Shown one piece after another: positions 6,658 to 13,512 of a stretch of DNA of 17,995 nt. The notes beneath the pieces are model-generated. The model was not told the DNA's origin. It ran no database searches and worked only from the letters and a program-made list of their open reading frames with translations. The translations under genes and the position numbers were made by a program. The stretch's first letter is position 1, and each line of letters opens with the position of its first letter. The DNA is taken from the NCBI GenBank assembly GCA_017992335.1, contig JAGOOU010000009.1:1-17995 (forward strand). Direction: 5' to 3'. This stretch comes from Candidatus Parcubacteria bacterium (lineage in GTDB: Bacteria > Patescibacteriota > Minisyncoccia > Minisyncoccales > Minisyncoccaceae).

Positions 6658-6967
6658 AAAGTTTTTGCAAAGCTTCGCCCAAACTTCTTGCTAAAAGAAC
6701 TACTATCAATCCTGCGATTGACCAAGTCAATATTGACTTTGCTCTTTCCACTTTATTAGTATCCCCTCCTGCAGTAGCAAAAGTAAATCCTCCCCAAACA
6801 ATACATAAAGGAACAATAACTAATGCCATCATAATCATCCAGTCAATAAGCTTATTTACGAGCTCTTGAAAACTATCTATATCTATAGGAGGAAGAATTA
6901 TTTGAGCATAAGCAAAAGAAAAACAAGATAAAGCAATAATTAATGAAAGGGTGATTGGTTTTTTCAT
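6650..6967 (-). CDS. Pilin-like two-helix membrane protein, copy next to the intact methyltransferase
   Basis: 105 residues: signal peptide ending AYAQ (about 1-22), a short linker, FQELVNKLIDW, a helix (about 44-65), the turn ATAGGDTNKVERAKS and a second helix (about 81-96). It belongs to the VirB2/TrbC-like two-helix proteins in this cluster. The start codon overlaps the methyltransferase stop as ATGA, so translation is probably coupled to it. This copy adjoins the intact methyltransferase gene, which suggests it sits in the ancestral position and that 6253-6642 is the added unit. Whether the pilins polymerise with each other cannot be told from sequence. Confidence 0.78.
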   Translation of the reverse strand: MKKPITLSLIIALSCFSFAYAQIILPPIDIDSFQELVNKLIDWMIMMALVIVPLCIVWGGFTFATAGGDTNKVERAKSILTWSIAGLIVVLLARSLGEALQKLFE

Positions 6968-7485
6968 ATTTTTTTAATTAATATTGCCCAATGATATTTA
7001 CCTGCATCAAATTCTCTCTCTATCTTAAATCCCATTGAATTTATTATGGTTCTTATTCCTTCAAAAGAAACCTTTTTATCCTTTAATCCAATTGGGCTGT
7101 CTTCTTTCCAGTCAACAATCAATGCCATCCCGTCTTTTCTTAAAAGCCTCTTTGTTTCTTTAATAATAAATTCCTTATTATCGTTTTCAAAAAGAATATT
7201 GCTTAATAAAACAAAATCAATTGTACTATCACCAATTTTAACACCTTTCTCAGCATCTGACAATATGGGCTTAATGTTAACAAGCTTTTCTATTTCTACT
7301 TTACCCCCTAAGGCTGATAGAGCTTCTTCTAAAATATCAACAGCATAAACAATACCTTTGTTTAAGGTTTTAGCTAAAGGAATCGCCCAGCCTCCAGAAC
7401 CGCACCCTAAATCGCAAGCAACCATATCCTGTTTTAAAGGAATTGTTTGTAATACTTCTTTAGGATTTAGAAATTCACTATTCAT
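6964..7485 (-). CDS. Class I SAM-dependent methyltransferase
   Basis: 173 residues. Motif I of the Rossmann-like SAM-binding fold is clear: ACDLGCGSGGWAIPLA at about 23-38, followed by an acidic strand end AVDI near 49-52. Then come SDAEKGVKIGD, the post-motif DFVLLSNILFE, and LLRKDGMALIVDW, which matches the motif III region of Methyltransf_11/UbiE-like proteins. No substrate-specific domain is present, so small molecule, protein or rRNA remain open. It starts 3 bp after the gyrA stop and ends overlapping the pilin-like gene (ATGA). The 3' end has been duplicated downstream. Confidence 0.8.
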   Translation of the reverse strand: MNSEFLNPKEVLQTIPLKQDMVACDLGCGSGGWAIPLAKTLNKGIVYAVDILEEALSALGGKVEIEKLVNIKPILSDAEKGVKIGDSTIDFVLLSNILFENDNKEFIIKETKRLLRKDGMALIVDWKEDSPIGLKDKKVSFEGIRTIINSMGFKIEREFDAGKYHWAILIKKI

Positions 7486-7488
7486 GAT

Positions 7489-10400
7489 TTATTGGCTTGC
7501 TTGTTCTTTTAGACAAGTAGCTGCTACTACTTTATCTCCTTCTTTTAAACGCATTATTTTCACCCCTTGTGTATCCCTGCCTAATTTAGGAATACTTGAT
7601 ATTTTTGTTCTTATTGTCTGCCCTTTTTTAGAAATAACAATTAAATCTTCTTGGTCTTCAATAATCTCTATTTTAGCTAATTCTCCTGTTTTAGAAGTAA
7701 TCTTAGCTATTTTTACTCCTGATCCTCCCCTGCCCTGCTTTTTGTATTCTTTTAACAATGTTCTTTTGCCAAATCCATTTTCAGACAAGACTAATAAATA
7801 TTCTTTTTCCTGTAATTTTTCTTTTCTTATTACTTCCATTCCAATTACTTCATCTCCTTTCTTAAGCCTTATGCCTTTTATTCCAGCTGCTGTTCTTCCC
7901 ATTGGCCTTACTTCTTTTTCAGCAAAACGAATTGATTGACCATGCTTAGTAGCAATAATAACTTCATCTCCATCACCTCCTTTTTTAACTCCGCAAAGCA
8001 AATCATCTTTTTTCAAATTGATTGCAATCAAACCATTTCTTCTTACATTTTCAAAGTCTTTCAATTGGGTTTTCTTAATTATACCGTTTTTAGTTCCCAT
8101 AATCAAGTATTTAGCTCCTCCTTTAATATCTTCTTTACTTAAAGCTAAAACTGATAATATTTTATCGTGAGCAGATATTTCTAAAAAGTTGGTTAACCCC
8201 CTTCCTTTATTTGATTTTTGCCCTTCTGGTATTTCATAAGCCTTAGTTTGAAATACTTTTCCAGAATCAGTAAAGAAAAATATTGAATCGTGAGTTTTAG
8301 CAGAAATGAAATGACAAACCTGATCATCTTCTGATGTTTTGATGCCCACTGTTCCTTGTCCTCCCCTATTTTGTTTCTTGTACTCTCCTGGATTAATTCT
8401 TTTAATATATCCTCCGTAAGTTAAGGTAACAATTGTGTCTTCCAAAGGAACTAAATCTTCTTCTGATATTGTTTCTGGACTGCTTTTAACTACTTTTGTT
8501 CTTCTTTCATCTCCATATAATTCAACTTCTTTCTCTATTTCTTTTTTCATTACTTTCTTTTGCTCGGCCTTGCTTTCCAAAATCTTCATATATTCCTTGA
8601 TTTCTTTTCTCTTTTCCGCTAATTCATCTTCTACTTTTTGCTTTTCAAGTTTGGCTAGTTGATGCAACCTTATTTCCAATATTGCTTCTGCTTGAAGAAT
8701 TGTTAGCTTAAATTTCTTTACAAGGTTTTCTTTTGCATCTTCTTTATCTTTTGATTTTCTAATTGTTTCAATAACAGCGTCTATTTTATCTAATGCTTTT
8801 GATATTCCTTCTAATATATGAGCTCTTTCTTTAGCTTTTTCTAAATCATAAGTAGTTCTTTTAACAACAACTTCTTGCCTGTGTTTTAAATATAGTTCAA
8901 GAATGTCCTTTAGGTTAAGGATTCTTGGTTCAATACCATCAACTAGGGCAAGCATATTTAAATGATATACTTTCTGTAAATCTGTGTGTTTGTATAAAAA
9001 GTTAAGAACTTTTTTGGGAATTGCTCCTTTTTGAAGATCAATAGCTATTCTCATTCCCTCTTTATCTGATTCATCTCTAATATCTTTAATGCCCTCTATT
9101 TTCTTTAATTGAACCAAATTAGCAAAACTAGTGATTAATACTGATTTATCAACCTGAAAAGGAATTTCTGTAATTATTATCTGTGATTTATTGTCTTTTT
9201 CAACAATATCAACTTTAGCTCTCATAAGAAAAGAGCCCTTACCTTGAGAATATGCTGAAACAATGTCTTTTTGATTGAAAATAATGCCTCGAGTAGGAAA
9301 ATCAGGTCCTTTAATAAATTCTAGTAAATCTTCTGTTTCTGCTTTTGGATTATCAATTAAATGAATTAAAGCCTGACAAACTTCAGTTAAATTATGAGGA
9401 GGAATATTGGTTGCCATTCCAACAGCAATACCAGTAGAACCATTGAGCAATAAATTAGGAAGAGGAGAAGGAAGAACTAGAGGCTCTTTTCTTGTAGCAT
9501 CATAGTTATCTCCCCAATCAACAGTATTTTTATCAATATCCATTAATAGCTCTTCTCCTGCTTTGGATAATTTACACTCTGTATATCTTTGAGCTGCTGG
9601 AGGATCCCCATCAATAGAATTATGAACAAAGATACCAGCACTTAAAGCAAAATTATGAGTTCCTTCAATAGTTAGATCATATACATCTGTAAACTCTCTT
9701 AGAAATTCTTTTTTTACAACCTTATGATTTTTATTAATATCACAAAGAACATTATTAATGTCTCCTTGGTAGTATTTATCTATTCCTAGATCCCAACTAG
9801 TAAAACTTTTAATTCCAAAAACATCTTTTCTAATTTTTTCATAATTGTCTCTATTTAATACAAGCTGTTCGTTTTTTAAATACTGACATATTCTCTTAAA
9901 TTTTTTCAATCCAGTTAAATTGGTAATTCTTTTTTTGTTGGCTTTTGTTATTTTTTCACGGAAAAGCTGCCTATATATAGGGTCTTTCCATAATCTTTTA
10001 AGAGTCGCTGAAGCTCTTTCACTTATTCGCTCTATTGCTTCTGGATTATTTTCTAAATATCTTTTTGTTCCCTCCTTTAAAATATTTATCATTCTTTCCT
10101 TGTATTCTTTTTTCTGCCAGTTATTTTTATTTTGCAAAGAAATTCTTTCTGCATATACTTTTCTGTTCTCTTCTTTCTCCCAAAATCTTTTTCTTCCTTC
10201 AGCTAATTTTTCTCTATAATCTTTGTCTGTTTTATGTTTTAAAGACGTTAAACTATAGTGCAATTGCCAATGCTCCTTCCAATTCATTCTTAGTATATTT
10301 TCTGGATTATTATTTAATTTATTAAAATCTTTATGATGCCTAATTCTTCCTCTATTCTTTAAGTAAACATCATTATCAATATTCCATTTATCAGCTAGAA

Positions 10401-11139
10401 CATGAACAAAGTCCCAATTTTCATTTTTAGGACTGAAGATCATTGCGTAGCCACTCATATTAGGATCATCTTCTTTTGTTGATTTTCTAAAATAACAAGG
10501 CATCAAAGATTCTCCAATTTCCAAATCTTGAGCTTCTTTATACTTATTATTTTTTAACAAAAATTTGTGGTTTAGGGTACATTTAATCTCTTGCCCATTG
10601 TCTAGCGTAATTTTCATGATTTCTGCATTTTTTGTCCATCTTGGTTTTTTAATTTCTGCAATTTGTACTTCCCCATTTCCGTTAACAGTAAAAGTATAAT
10701 TTCTTTTTCCTTGTTTATCTTCTTCTATTAATTCTAAAAATGATAAATCTCTGCCATCTGTTAATTTAACTTTCGTATCAGCCGTAAAACAACCAAAATT
10801 TCCTTGACCTCTAATTAATGGGTATCTCAAAGAAAAATCTTGAGCCATTCTTACTAATGCTCCATATACAGAAGAATCTCCATGAGGATGATATTTACCT
10901 AAAACTTCACCAGTTACTGCTGCTGATTTTCTAAACTTAGTATCTGACCTAACCCCCATATCATACATGGCATAAAGAATTCTTCTTTGCACTGGTTTTA
11001 ATCCATCTCTTACATCAGGAAGCGCTCTTGAAACAATAACTGACATTGCGTAATCAAGATAGCTTTCTTTCATTTCCTTAGAAATTTCAATTGCCTCAAC
11101 CTTTCCGATATCTTGTATGATTTTTTCTTGTTTTGCCAT
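7489..11139 (-). CDS. gyrA: DNA gyrase subunit A, interrupted by an intein
   Basis: 1216-residue precursor. Residues 1-116 and 508-1216 together form an 825-residue GyrA, a normal size; 117-507 are an intein. GyrA cleaves and rejoins DNA and, with GyrB, introduces negative supercoils. Visible features are the winged-helix/QRRILYAMYD region, EVLGKYHPHGDSSVYGALVRMAQ (quinolone-resistance region), the catalytic Tyr519 in AAQRYTE (residue 128 after splicing), the coiled-coil of the breakage-reunion domain and a C-terminal pinwheel. The pinwheel carries a GyrA-box-like QNRGGQG, close to the canonical QRRGGKG, which favours GyrA over ParC. The ATG overlaps the upstream stop (TAATG), implying coupled translation. 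No Shine-Dalgarno is seen. The methyltransferase begins 3 bp after its stop. Confidence 0.95.
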   Translation of the reverse strand: MAKQEKIIQDIGKVEAIEISKEMKESYLDYAMSVIVSRALPDVRDGLKPVQRRILYAMYDMGVRSDTKFRKSAAVTGEVLGKYHPHGDSSVYGALVRMAQDFSLRYPLIRGQGNFGCFTADTKVKLTDGRDLSFLELIEEDKQGKRNYTFTVNGNGEVQIAEIKKPRWTKNAEIMKITLDNGQEIKCTLNHKFLLKNNKYKEAQDLEIGESLMPCYFRKSTKEDDPNMSGYAMIFSPKNENWDFVHVLADKWNIDNDVYLKNRGRIRHHKDFNKLNNNPENILRMNWKEHWQLHYSLTSLKHKTDKDYREKLAEGRKRFWEKEENRKVYAERISLQNKNNWQKKEYKERMINILKEGTKRYLENNPEAIERISERASATLKRLWKDPIYRQLFREKITKANKKRITNLTGLKKFKRICQYLKNEQLVLNRDNYEKIRKDVFGIKSFTSWDLGIDKYYQGDINNVLCDINKNHKVVKKEFLREFTDVYDLTIEGTHNFALSAGIFVHNSIDGDPPAAQRYTECKLSKAGEELLMDIDKNTVDWGDNYDATRKEPLVLPSPLPNLLLNGSTGIAVGMATNIPPHNLTEVCQALIHLIDNPKAETEDLLEFIKGPDFPTRGIIFNQKDIVSAYSQGKGSFLMRAKVDIVEKDNKSQIIITEIPFQVDKSVLITSFANLVQLKKIEGIKDIRDESDKEGMRIAIDLQKGAIPKKVLNFLYKHTDLQKVYHLNMLALVDGIEPRILNLKDILELYLKHRQEVVVKRTTYDLEKAKERAHILEGISKALDKIDAVIETIRKSKDKEDAKENLVKKFKLTILQAEAILEIRLHQLAKLEKQKVEDELAEKRKEIKEYMKILESKAEQKKVMKKEIEKEVELYGDERRTKVVKSSPETISEEDLVPLEDTIVTLTYGGYIKRINPGEYKKQNRGGQGTVGIKTSEDDQVCHFISAKTHDSIFFFTDSGKVFQTKAYEIPEGQKSNKGRGLTNFLEISAHDKILSVLALSKEDIKGGAKYLIMGTKNGIIKKTQLKDFENVRRNGLIAINLKKDDLLCGVKKGGDGDEVIIATKHGQSIRFAEKEVRPMGRTAAGIKGIRLKKGDEVIGMEVIRKEKLQEKEYLLVLSENGFGKRTLLKEYKKQGRGGSGVKIAKITSKTGELAKIEIIEDQEDLIVISKKGQTIRTKISSIPKLGRDTQGVKIMRLKEGDKVVAATCLKEQASQ
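9619..10791 (-). mobile_element. GyrA intein with HNH homing endonuclease
   Basis: In-frame 391-residue intein (GyrA residues 117-507). Splicing blocks: Cys1 in CFTADTKVKL (block A), CTLNHKFLL with the TxxH motif (block B), VYDLTIEGTHNFAL (block F), GIFVHN ending in His-Asn (block G), then Ser as the first downstream extein residue. All residues needed for standard splicing are present. The insert between B and F is an HNH endonuclease: H152-H153, D155, N157, N162-P-x-N165, H174 and H178, followed by three loosely similar Trp/Tyr/Arg repeats (about 203-282) that may bind DNA. The splice junction is NFG|S, 11 residues before the catalytic Tyr. Mycobacterial GyrA inteins instead interrupt RY|T. 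Confidence 0.93.
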
Positions 11140-11735
11140 TATTTTGATTCTAATACTATTATTTCTACTTTCTCATTATCTGAAGAAATATTCTTTCTAT
11201 TTATGCTTAATTTATCTTGAGGGATAATCTCTTTTTCCCCCATTGCCTTCAAAAATGCATTAAGTGTTTCTTTTTTCTTAAAAGACATTGGAATTACTAT
11301 TTTTGGTTCGATCTGTCCAATTATTCTTTCTATTTCTTTTAATGTTTTTTCTCCATCAATTGGAATTAAAAGAACATCTACTCTTCCAATTGCTTCTAAT
11401 TGCTCTTCGCTTAACTCCTCTTCTCCAAATAATCCTAAATGGCAAACCCTTATACCTTCTGATTCTATTAAAAATATTATATTTTTCTGTTTTTCTGAAT
11501 TTAAAGAAGGAACTGCTTGTATAAACACTTCCTTTGATTCGTATTCTCCAAAAGAAGAAACAATAAATTGTCCATCTTTTTTTGAATTAACGGAATTAAA
11601 ATCATGAGTTTTCAAAATAATATTTGCTTTTGATTTCTTTTCTCCTTTCTCGTCTACGGTTATTAAGACAGCTTCTTTATCAGAAGAAGAGCAAGATATT
11701 TCAAAACATGTTTCTCCCAGCCAACTAATTTTCAT
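11139..11735 (-). CDS. Metallo-beta-lactamase-fold protein with degraded metal site
   Basis: 198 residues. The order of strands and the motifs (N-terminal WLGETCFEI, GEYESKEVFIQAV, RVCHLGLFGEE, DVLLIPIDG, KIVIPMSF) fit the UlaG-like/YtnP-like MBL-fold family. The usual HxHxDH metal-binding motif is absent: the expected place reads LKTHDFNSVN with only one His-Asp. The usual PMHY near the C-terminus is PMSF. Hydrolase activity is therefore doubtful; it may be a structural or binding relative. The stop overlaps the gyrA start by one base (TAATG), and the gene starts 25 bp after tRNA-Gly. A TATAAT at 11750-11745 lies 9 nt before the ATG, but there is no clear -35, so it may be served by read-through from the tRNA block. 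Confidence 0.7.
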   Translation of the reverse strand: MKISWLGETCFEISCSSSDKEAVLITVDEKGEKKSKANIILKTHDFNSVNSKKDGQFIVSSFGEYESKEVFIQAVPSLNSEKQKNIIFLIESEGIRVCHLGLFGEEELSEEQLEAIGRVDVLLIPIDGEKTLKEIERIIGQIEPKIVIPMSFKKKETLNAFLKAMGEKEIIPQDKLSINRKNISSDNEKVEIIVLESK

Positions 11736-11760
11736 ATATTGCTTATTATATTATTTCGTG

Positions 11761-11832
11761 AGCGGGCGAGCAGAATCGAACTGCCGTCTCAACCTTGGCA
11801 AGGTTGCATAATAGCCGTTATACGACGCCCGC
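11761..11832 (-). tRNA. tRNA-Gly (anticodon GCC)
   Basis: 72 nt. Acceptor GCGGGCG/CGCCCGC, anticodon stem CAACC/GGTTG with loop TTGCCAA, T-loop TTCGATT, discriminator T, no encoded CCA. Confidence 0.95.
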
Positions 11833-11839
11833 TTGTCTG

Positions 11840-11912
11840 TGCCGAGGTCCGGAATCGAACCGGAATCTAATGTTTTTCAGACATTCGCCGTGACCGACTT
11901 GGCTACCTCGGC
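11840..11912 (-). tRNA. tRNA-Phe (anticodon GAA)
   Basis: 73 nt. Acceptor GCCGAGG/CCTCGGC, anticodon stem AATGT/ACATT with loop CTGAAAA, T-loop TTCGATT, discriminator A, no CCA. The D stem is only GCC/GGC, and the acceptor is identical to that of tRNA-Leu(TAG). Confidence 0.93.
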
Positions 11913-11940
11913 AAATCATTTCAATCAATTGTTAAAATTC

Positions 11941-12016
11941 TGGTGGGCGGTAAGGGACTTGAACCCCTAACCCCTTCGGTGTAAACGAAGTGCTCTGCCA
12001 ATTGAGCTAACCGCCC
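11941..12016 (-). tRNA. tRNA-Val (anticodon TAC), CCA encoded
   Basis: Acceptor GGGCGGT/ACCGCCC, anticodon stem CTTCG/CGAAG with loop TTTACAC, T-loop TTCAAGT, discriminator A. The 3' CCA is in the DNA (11943-11941), unlike the other nine tRNAs here. Confidence 0.95.
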
Positions 12017-12026
12017 GTAATACTTG

Positions 12027-12110
12027 TGGGCGAAGGGAGACTTGAACTCCCACGGGACGAATCCCCTATGCCCCTCAAGCATAGATGTCTGCCGATTCCA
12101 TCATTCGCCC
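12027..12110 (-). tRNA. tRNA-Leu (anticodon GAG)
   Basis: Class II tRNA. Acceptor GGGCGAA/TTCGCCC, anticodon stem TATGC/GCATA with loop TTGAGGG, T-loop TTCAAGT, discriminator A, no CCA. Its first ten bases are also the last codons and stop of rplS. Confidence 0.95.
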
Positions 12111-12514
12111 TCTTCAACTTTTGCTTCTTCTTCTATTTTTAATCTTGCTTTCCTTCCTTTCGCTTTTCTTAAGTAATACAATTTCGATCTTCTTGTTTTG
12201 GATTTCTTAATTACTTCTATCTTGTCGATTGCAGGAGAATGAATTGGTATTATTTTCTCAACCCCTATTCCTTGAATGACTTTTCTAACTGTAATTGTTC
12301 CATTAAGACCTCTGCCATGTTTTACAGCCAAAATCTGACCTTCAAAAATTTGGATTCTCTCTTTATTCTTTTCTTTAATTTTTTGATAAACTTTTACTGT
12401 GTCCCCTTGTTTAAATTCTGGGATTCCCTGTTTCAAGAATGACTCTTTGATTCCTTTTGTCTCTTCTTTTGAAACAACAGTTTCAACAGTTTCTGTATTT
12501 GCTTCTTCTGCCAT
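12101..12514 (-). CDS. rplS: 50S ribosomal protein L19
   Basis: 137 residues. The L19 core is clear: PEFKQGDTVKVYQKI, RIQIFEGQILAVKHGRG, TITVRKVIQGIGVEKIIPIHSPAIDKIEVIKK and RRSKLYYLRKAKGRKARLK. L19 sits at the 30S-50S interface near the subunit bridges. Compared with E. coli L19 (115 residues) there is an N-terminal acidic Thr/Glu/Val-rich extension of about 20 residues and a short acidic tail. The stop TGA lies inside tRNA-Leu(GAG), so the CDS and tRNA share 10 bp. It lies between tRNA-Val(GAC) (23 bp upstream) and the tRNA block and is probably transcribed with them. No Shine-Dalgarno is visible. Confidence 0.95.
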   Translation of the reverse strand: MAEEANTETVETVVSKEETKGIKESFLKQGIPEFKQGDTVKVYQKIKEKNKERIQIFEGQILAVKHGRGLNGTITVRKVIQGIGVEKIIPIHSPAIDKIEVIKKSKTRRSKLYYLRKAKGRKARLKIEEEAKVEEGE

Positions 12515-12537
12515 ATTTTTTATTTATCTTTATTATG

Positions 12538-12611
12538 TGGGCGTATCCTGACTCGAACAGGAGGCCTTTACGATGTCAACGTAACGCTCTAACCAACTGA
12601 GCTATACGCCC
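12538..12611 (-). tRNA. tRNA-Val (anticodon GAC)
   Basis: 74 nt. Acceptor GGGCGTA/TACGCCC, D arm AGCTCAGTTGGTTAGAGC, anticodon stem TTACG/CGTAA with loop TTGACAT, T-loop TTCGAGT, discriminator A, no CCA. Confidence 0.95.
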
Positions 12612-12647
12612 TTTTAACTTTGAAAAGGGCTGTCATCGCCCATAAAC

Positions 12648-12676
12648 ATACTATCTAATTTGAGCGATTTAGTCAA
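12648..12676 (-). promoter_or_regulatory. Promoter for tRNA-Val(GAC)-rplS-tRNA run
   Basis: TTGACT (12676-12671), 17-bp spacer, TAGTAT (12653-12648). Predicted start is near 12641, about 30 nt before the tRNA. A small GGGC/GCCC hairpin (12626-12640) followed by TTTT occurs in this leader and may be a weak attenuator. Confidence 0.6.
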
Positions 12677-12683
12677 CAATTTG

Positions 12684-12757
12684 TGCGCATGGATGGACTC
12701 GAACCATCGACCTTTCGCTTATAAGGCGAATGCTCTAACCACCTGAGCTACATACGC
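12684..12757 (-). tRNA. tRNA-Ile (anticodon TAT)
   Basis: 74 nt. Acceptor GCGTATG/CATGCGC (one T-G), D arm GCTC/GAGC, anticodon stem TTCGC/GCGAA with loop CTTATAA, so positions 34-36 are TAT. T-loop TTCGAGT, discriminator A, no CCA. It begins 7 bp after the stop of the HTH gene. A directly encoded UAU anticodon for Ile is uncommon in bacteria. Confidence 0.92.
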
Positions 12758-12764
12758 GAATATC

Positions 12765-13433
12765 TTATTTTTTAATATAATAATCCCTAATTGCTTTCAA
12801 TCCCATAAAAACTCTCTCTGATAACCTTGCATCCCCTAAAAATACATTACAAGTGCCATGATTAAATCTTCCTTTATGATTTATTCTTTTAACAGAATTT
12901 TCTTTAATATATGGTTTAATAAATTGTTTTTCTGGTATATTTAATTCTTTTGACCAAAAACCAATCTCTTTGGCAATATTCATGTCTGCATAAAGATGCA
13001 ACGAGACCTTAAATTTATCTTTTGGAACTTTCCAATAATTTTTAAGCCAAAAAATAAAAAATTTAATAACTATTGGATCAGTGTTTGATACAGAAATTCT
13101 TGATTCGGCGTTTTTTGAACCTTCTCCCCAATAAAGGAAAAGGCCTGAAAGATATAATTCTTTTTTACTTAAAGGAAATATTTTATTCTTTTCCTGTAAA
13201 TAAAAATTGTCTAATCTTAATTTTCTTTTTTTTCTCATTGTCTCTCTATATCTTTCAATCCTCTGTTGGTTACAATCCCTTAGTTCTCTTATTCTTTCTT
13301 TAGAAAGAGGATAATCTCTAAGCCAAACACTCAAAGTACTTTTACTTATCTTTAACTCTTCTTTAATTTGACTATAACTCATCCCTTTTTTTCTTAAAGT
13401 TAATACTTTTTCTCTATCTTTTAATCGTGACAT
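12765..13433 (-). CDS. HTH protein with possible LAGLIDADG-endonuclease-like domain
   Basis: 222 residues. Residues ~5-40 form a resolvase/transposase-type helix-turn-helix (DREKVLTLRKKGMSYSQIK, then STLSVWLRD). A basic linker (about 50-85) follows. Next comes a domain with YLSGLFLYWGEGSK (about 92-106), then VSNTDPIVIKFFIFWL, KVSLHLYADMN and FNHGTCNVFL. The G-x-F-x-x-W-G-E-G helix and following strands resemble one half of a LAGLIDADG homing endonuclease fold, but I am not certain. It could be a homing endonuclease or a DNA-binding regulator. It is one of the few genes here with a real leader and a Shine-Dalgarno-like AAAGG 7 nt before ATG. A 10-bp inverted repeat spans its promoter and start. 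Confidence 0.6.
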   Translation of the reverse strand: MSRLKDREKVLTLRKKGMSYSQIKEELKISKSTLSVWLRDYPLSKERIRELRDCNQQRIERYRETMRKKRKLRLDNFYLQEKNKIFPLSKKELYLSGLFLYWGEGSKNAESRISVSNTDPIVIKFFIFWLKNYWKVPKDKFKVSLHLYADMNIAKEIGFWSKELNIPEKQFIKPYIKENSVKRINHKGRFNHGTCNVFLGDARLSERVFMGLKAIRDYYIKK

Positions 13434-13483
13434 AATTGAACCTTTGATTGTTATTTTTAATAATAATTCTCTAGTTCAATTAT
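13432..13483. promoter_or_regulatory. Inverted repeat over the HTH gene promoter, possible operator
   Basis: Perfect 10-bp arms ATAATTGAAC (13432-13441) and GTTCAATTAT (13474-13483), 32 bp apart. One arm covers the -10 box and the other the start codon. The upstream arm lies before the expected transcription start, so a DNA site for a dimer is more likely than an RNA hairpin. Confidence 0.45.
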
Positions 13484-13507
13484 AACACAAATATTTTAAA
13501 AGAACAA
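13479..13507 (-). promoter_or_regulatory. Promoter of the HTH gene
   Basis: TTGTTC (13507-13502), 17-bp spacer, TATAAT (13484-13479) preceded by TGT (extended -10). Predicted start is near 13472, giving a ~39-nt leader. Confidence 0.55.
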
Positions 13508-13512
13508 TAATA

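Noticed and set aside
7358..7939. 193-codon open frame opposite the methyltransferase and gyrA
   Set aside because: Shadow of well-supported genes; no domain or codon pattern of its own.
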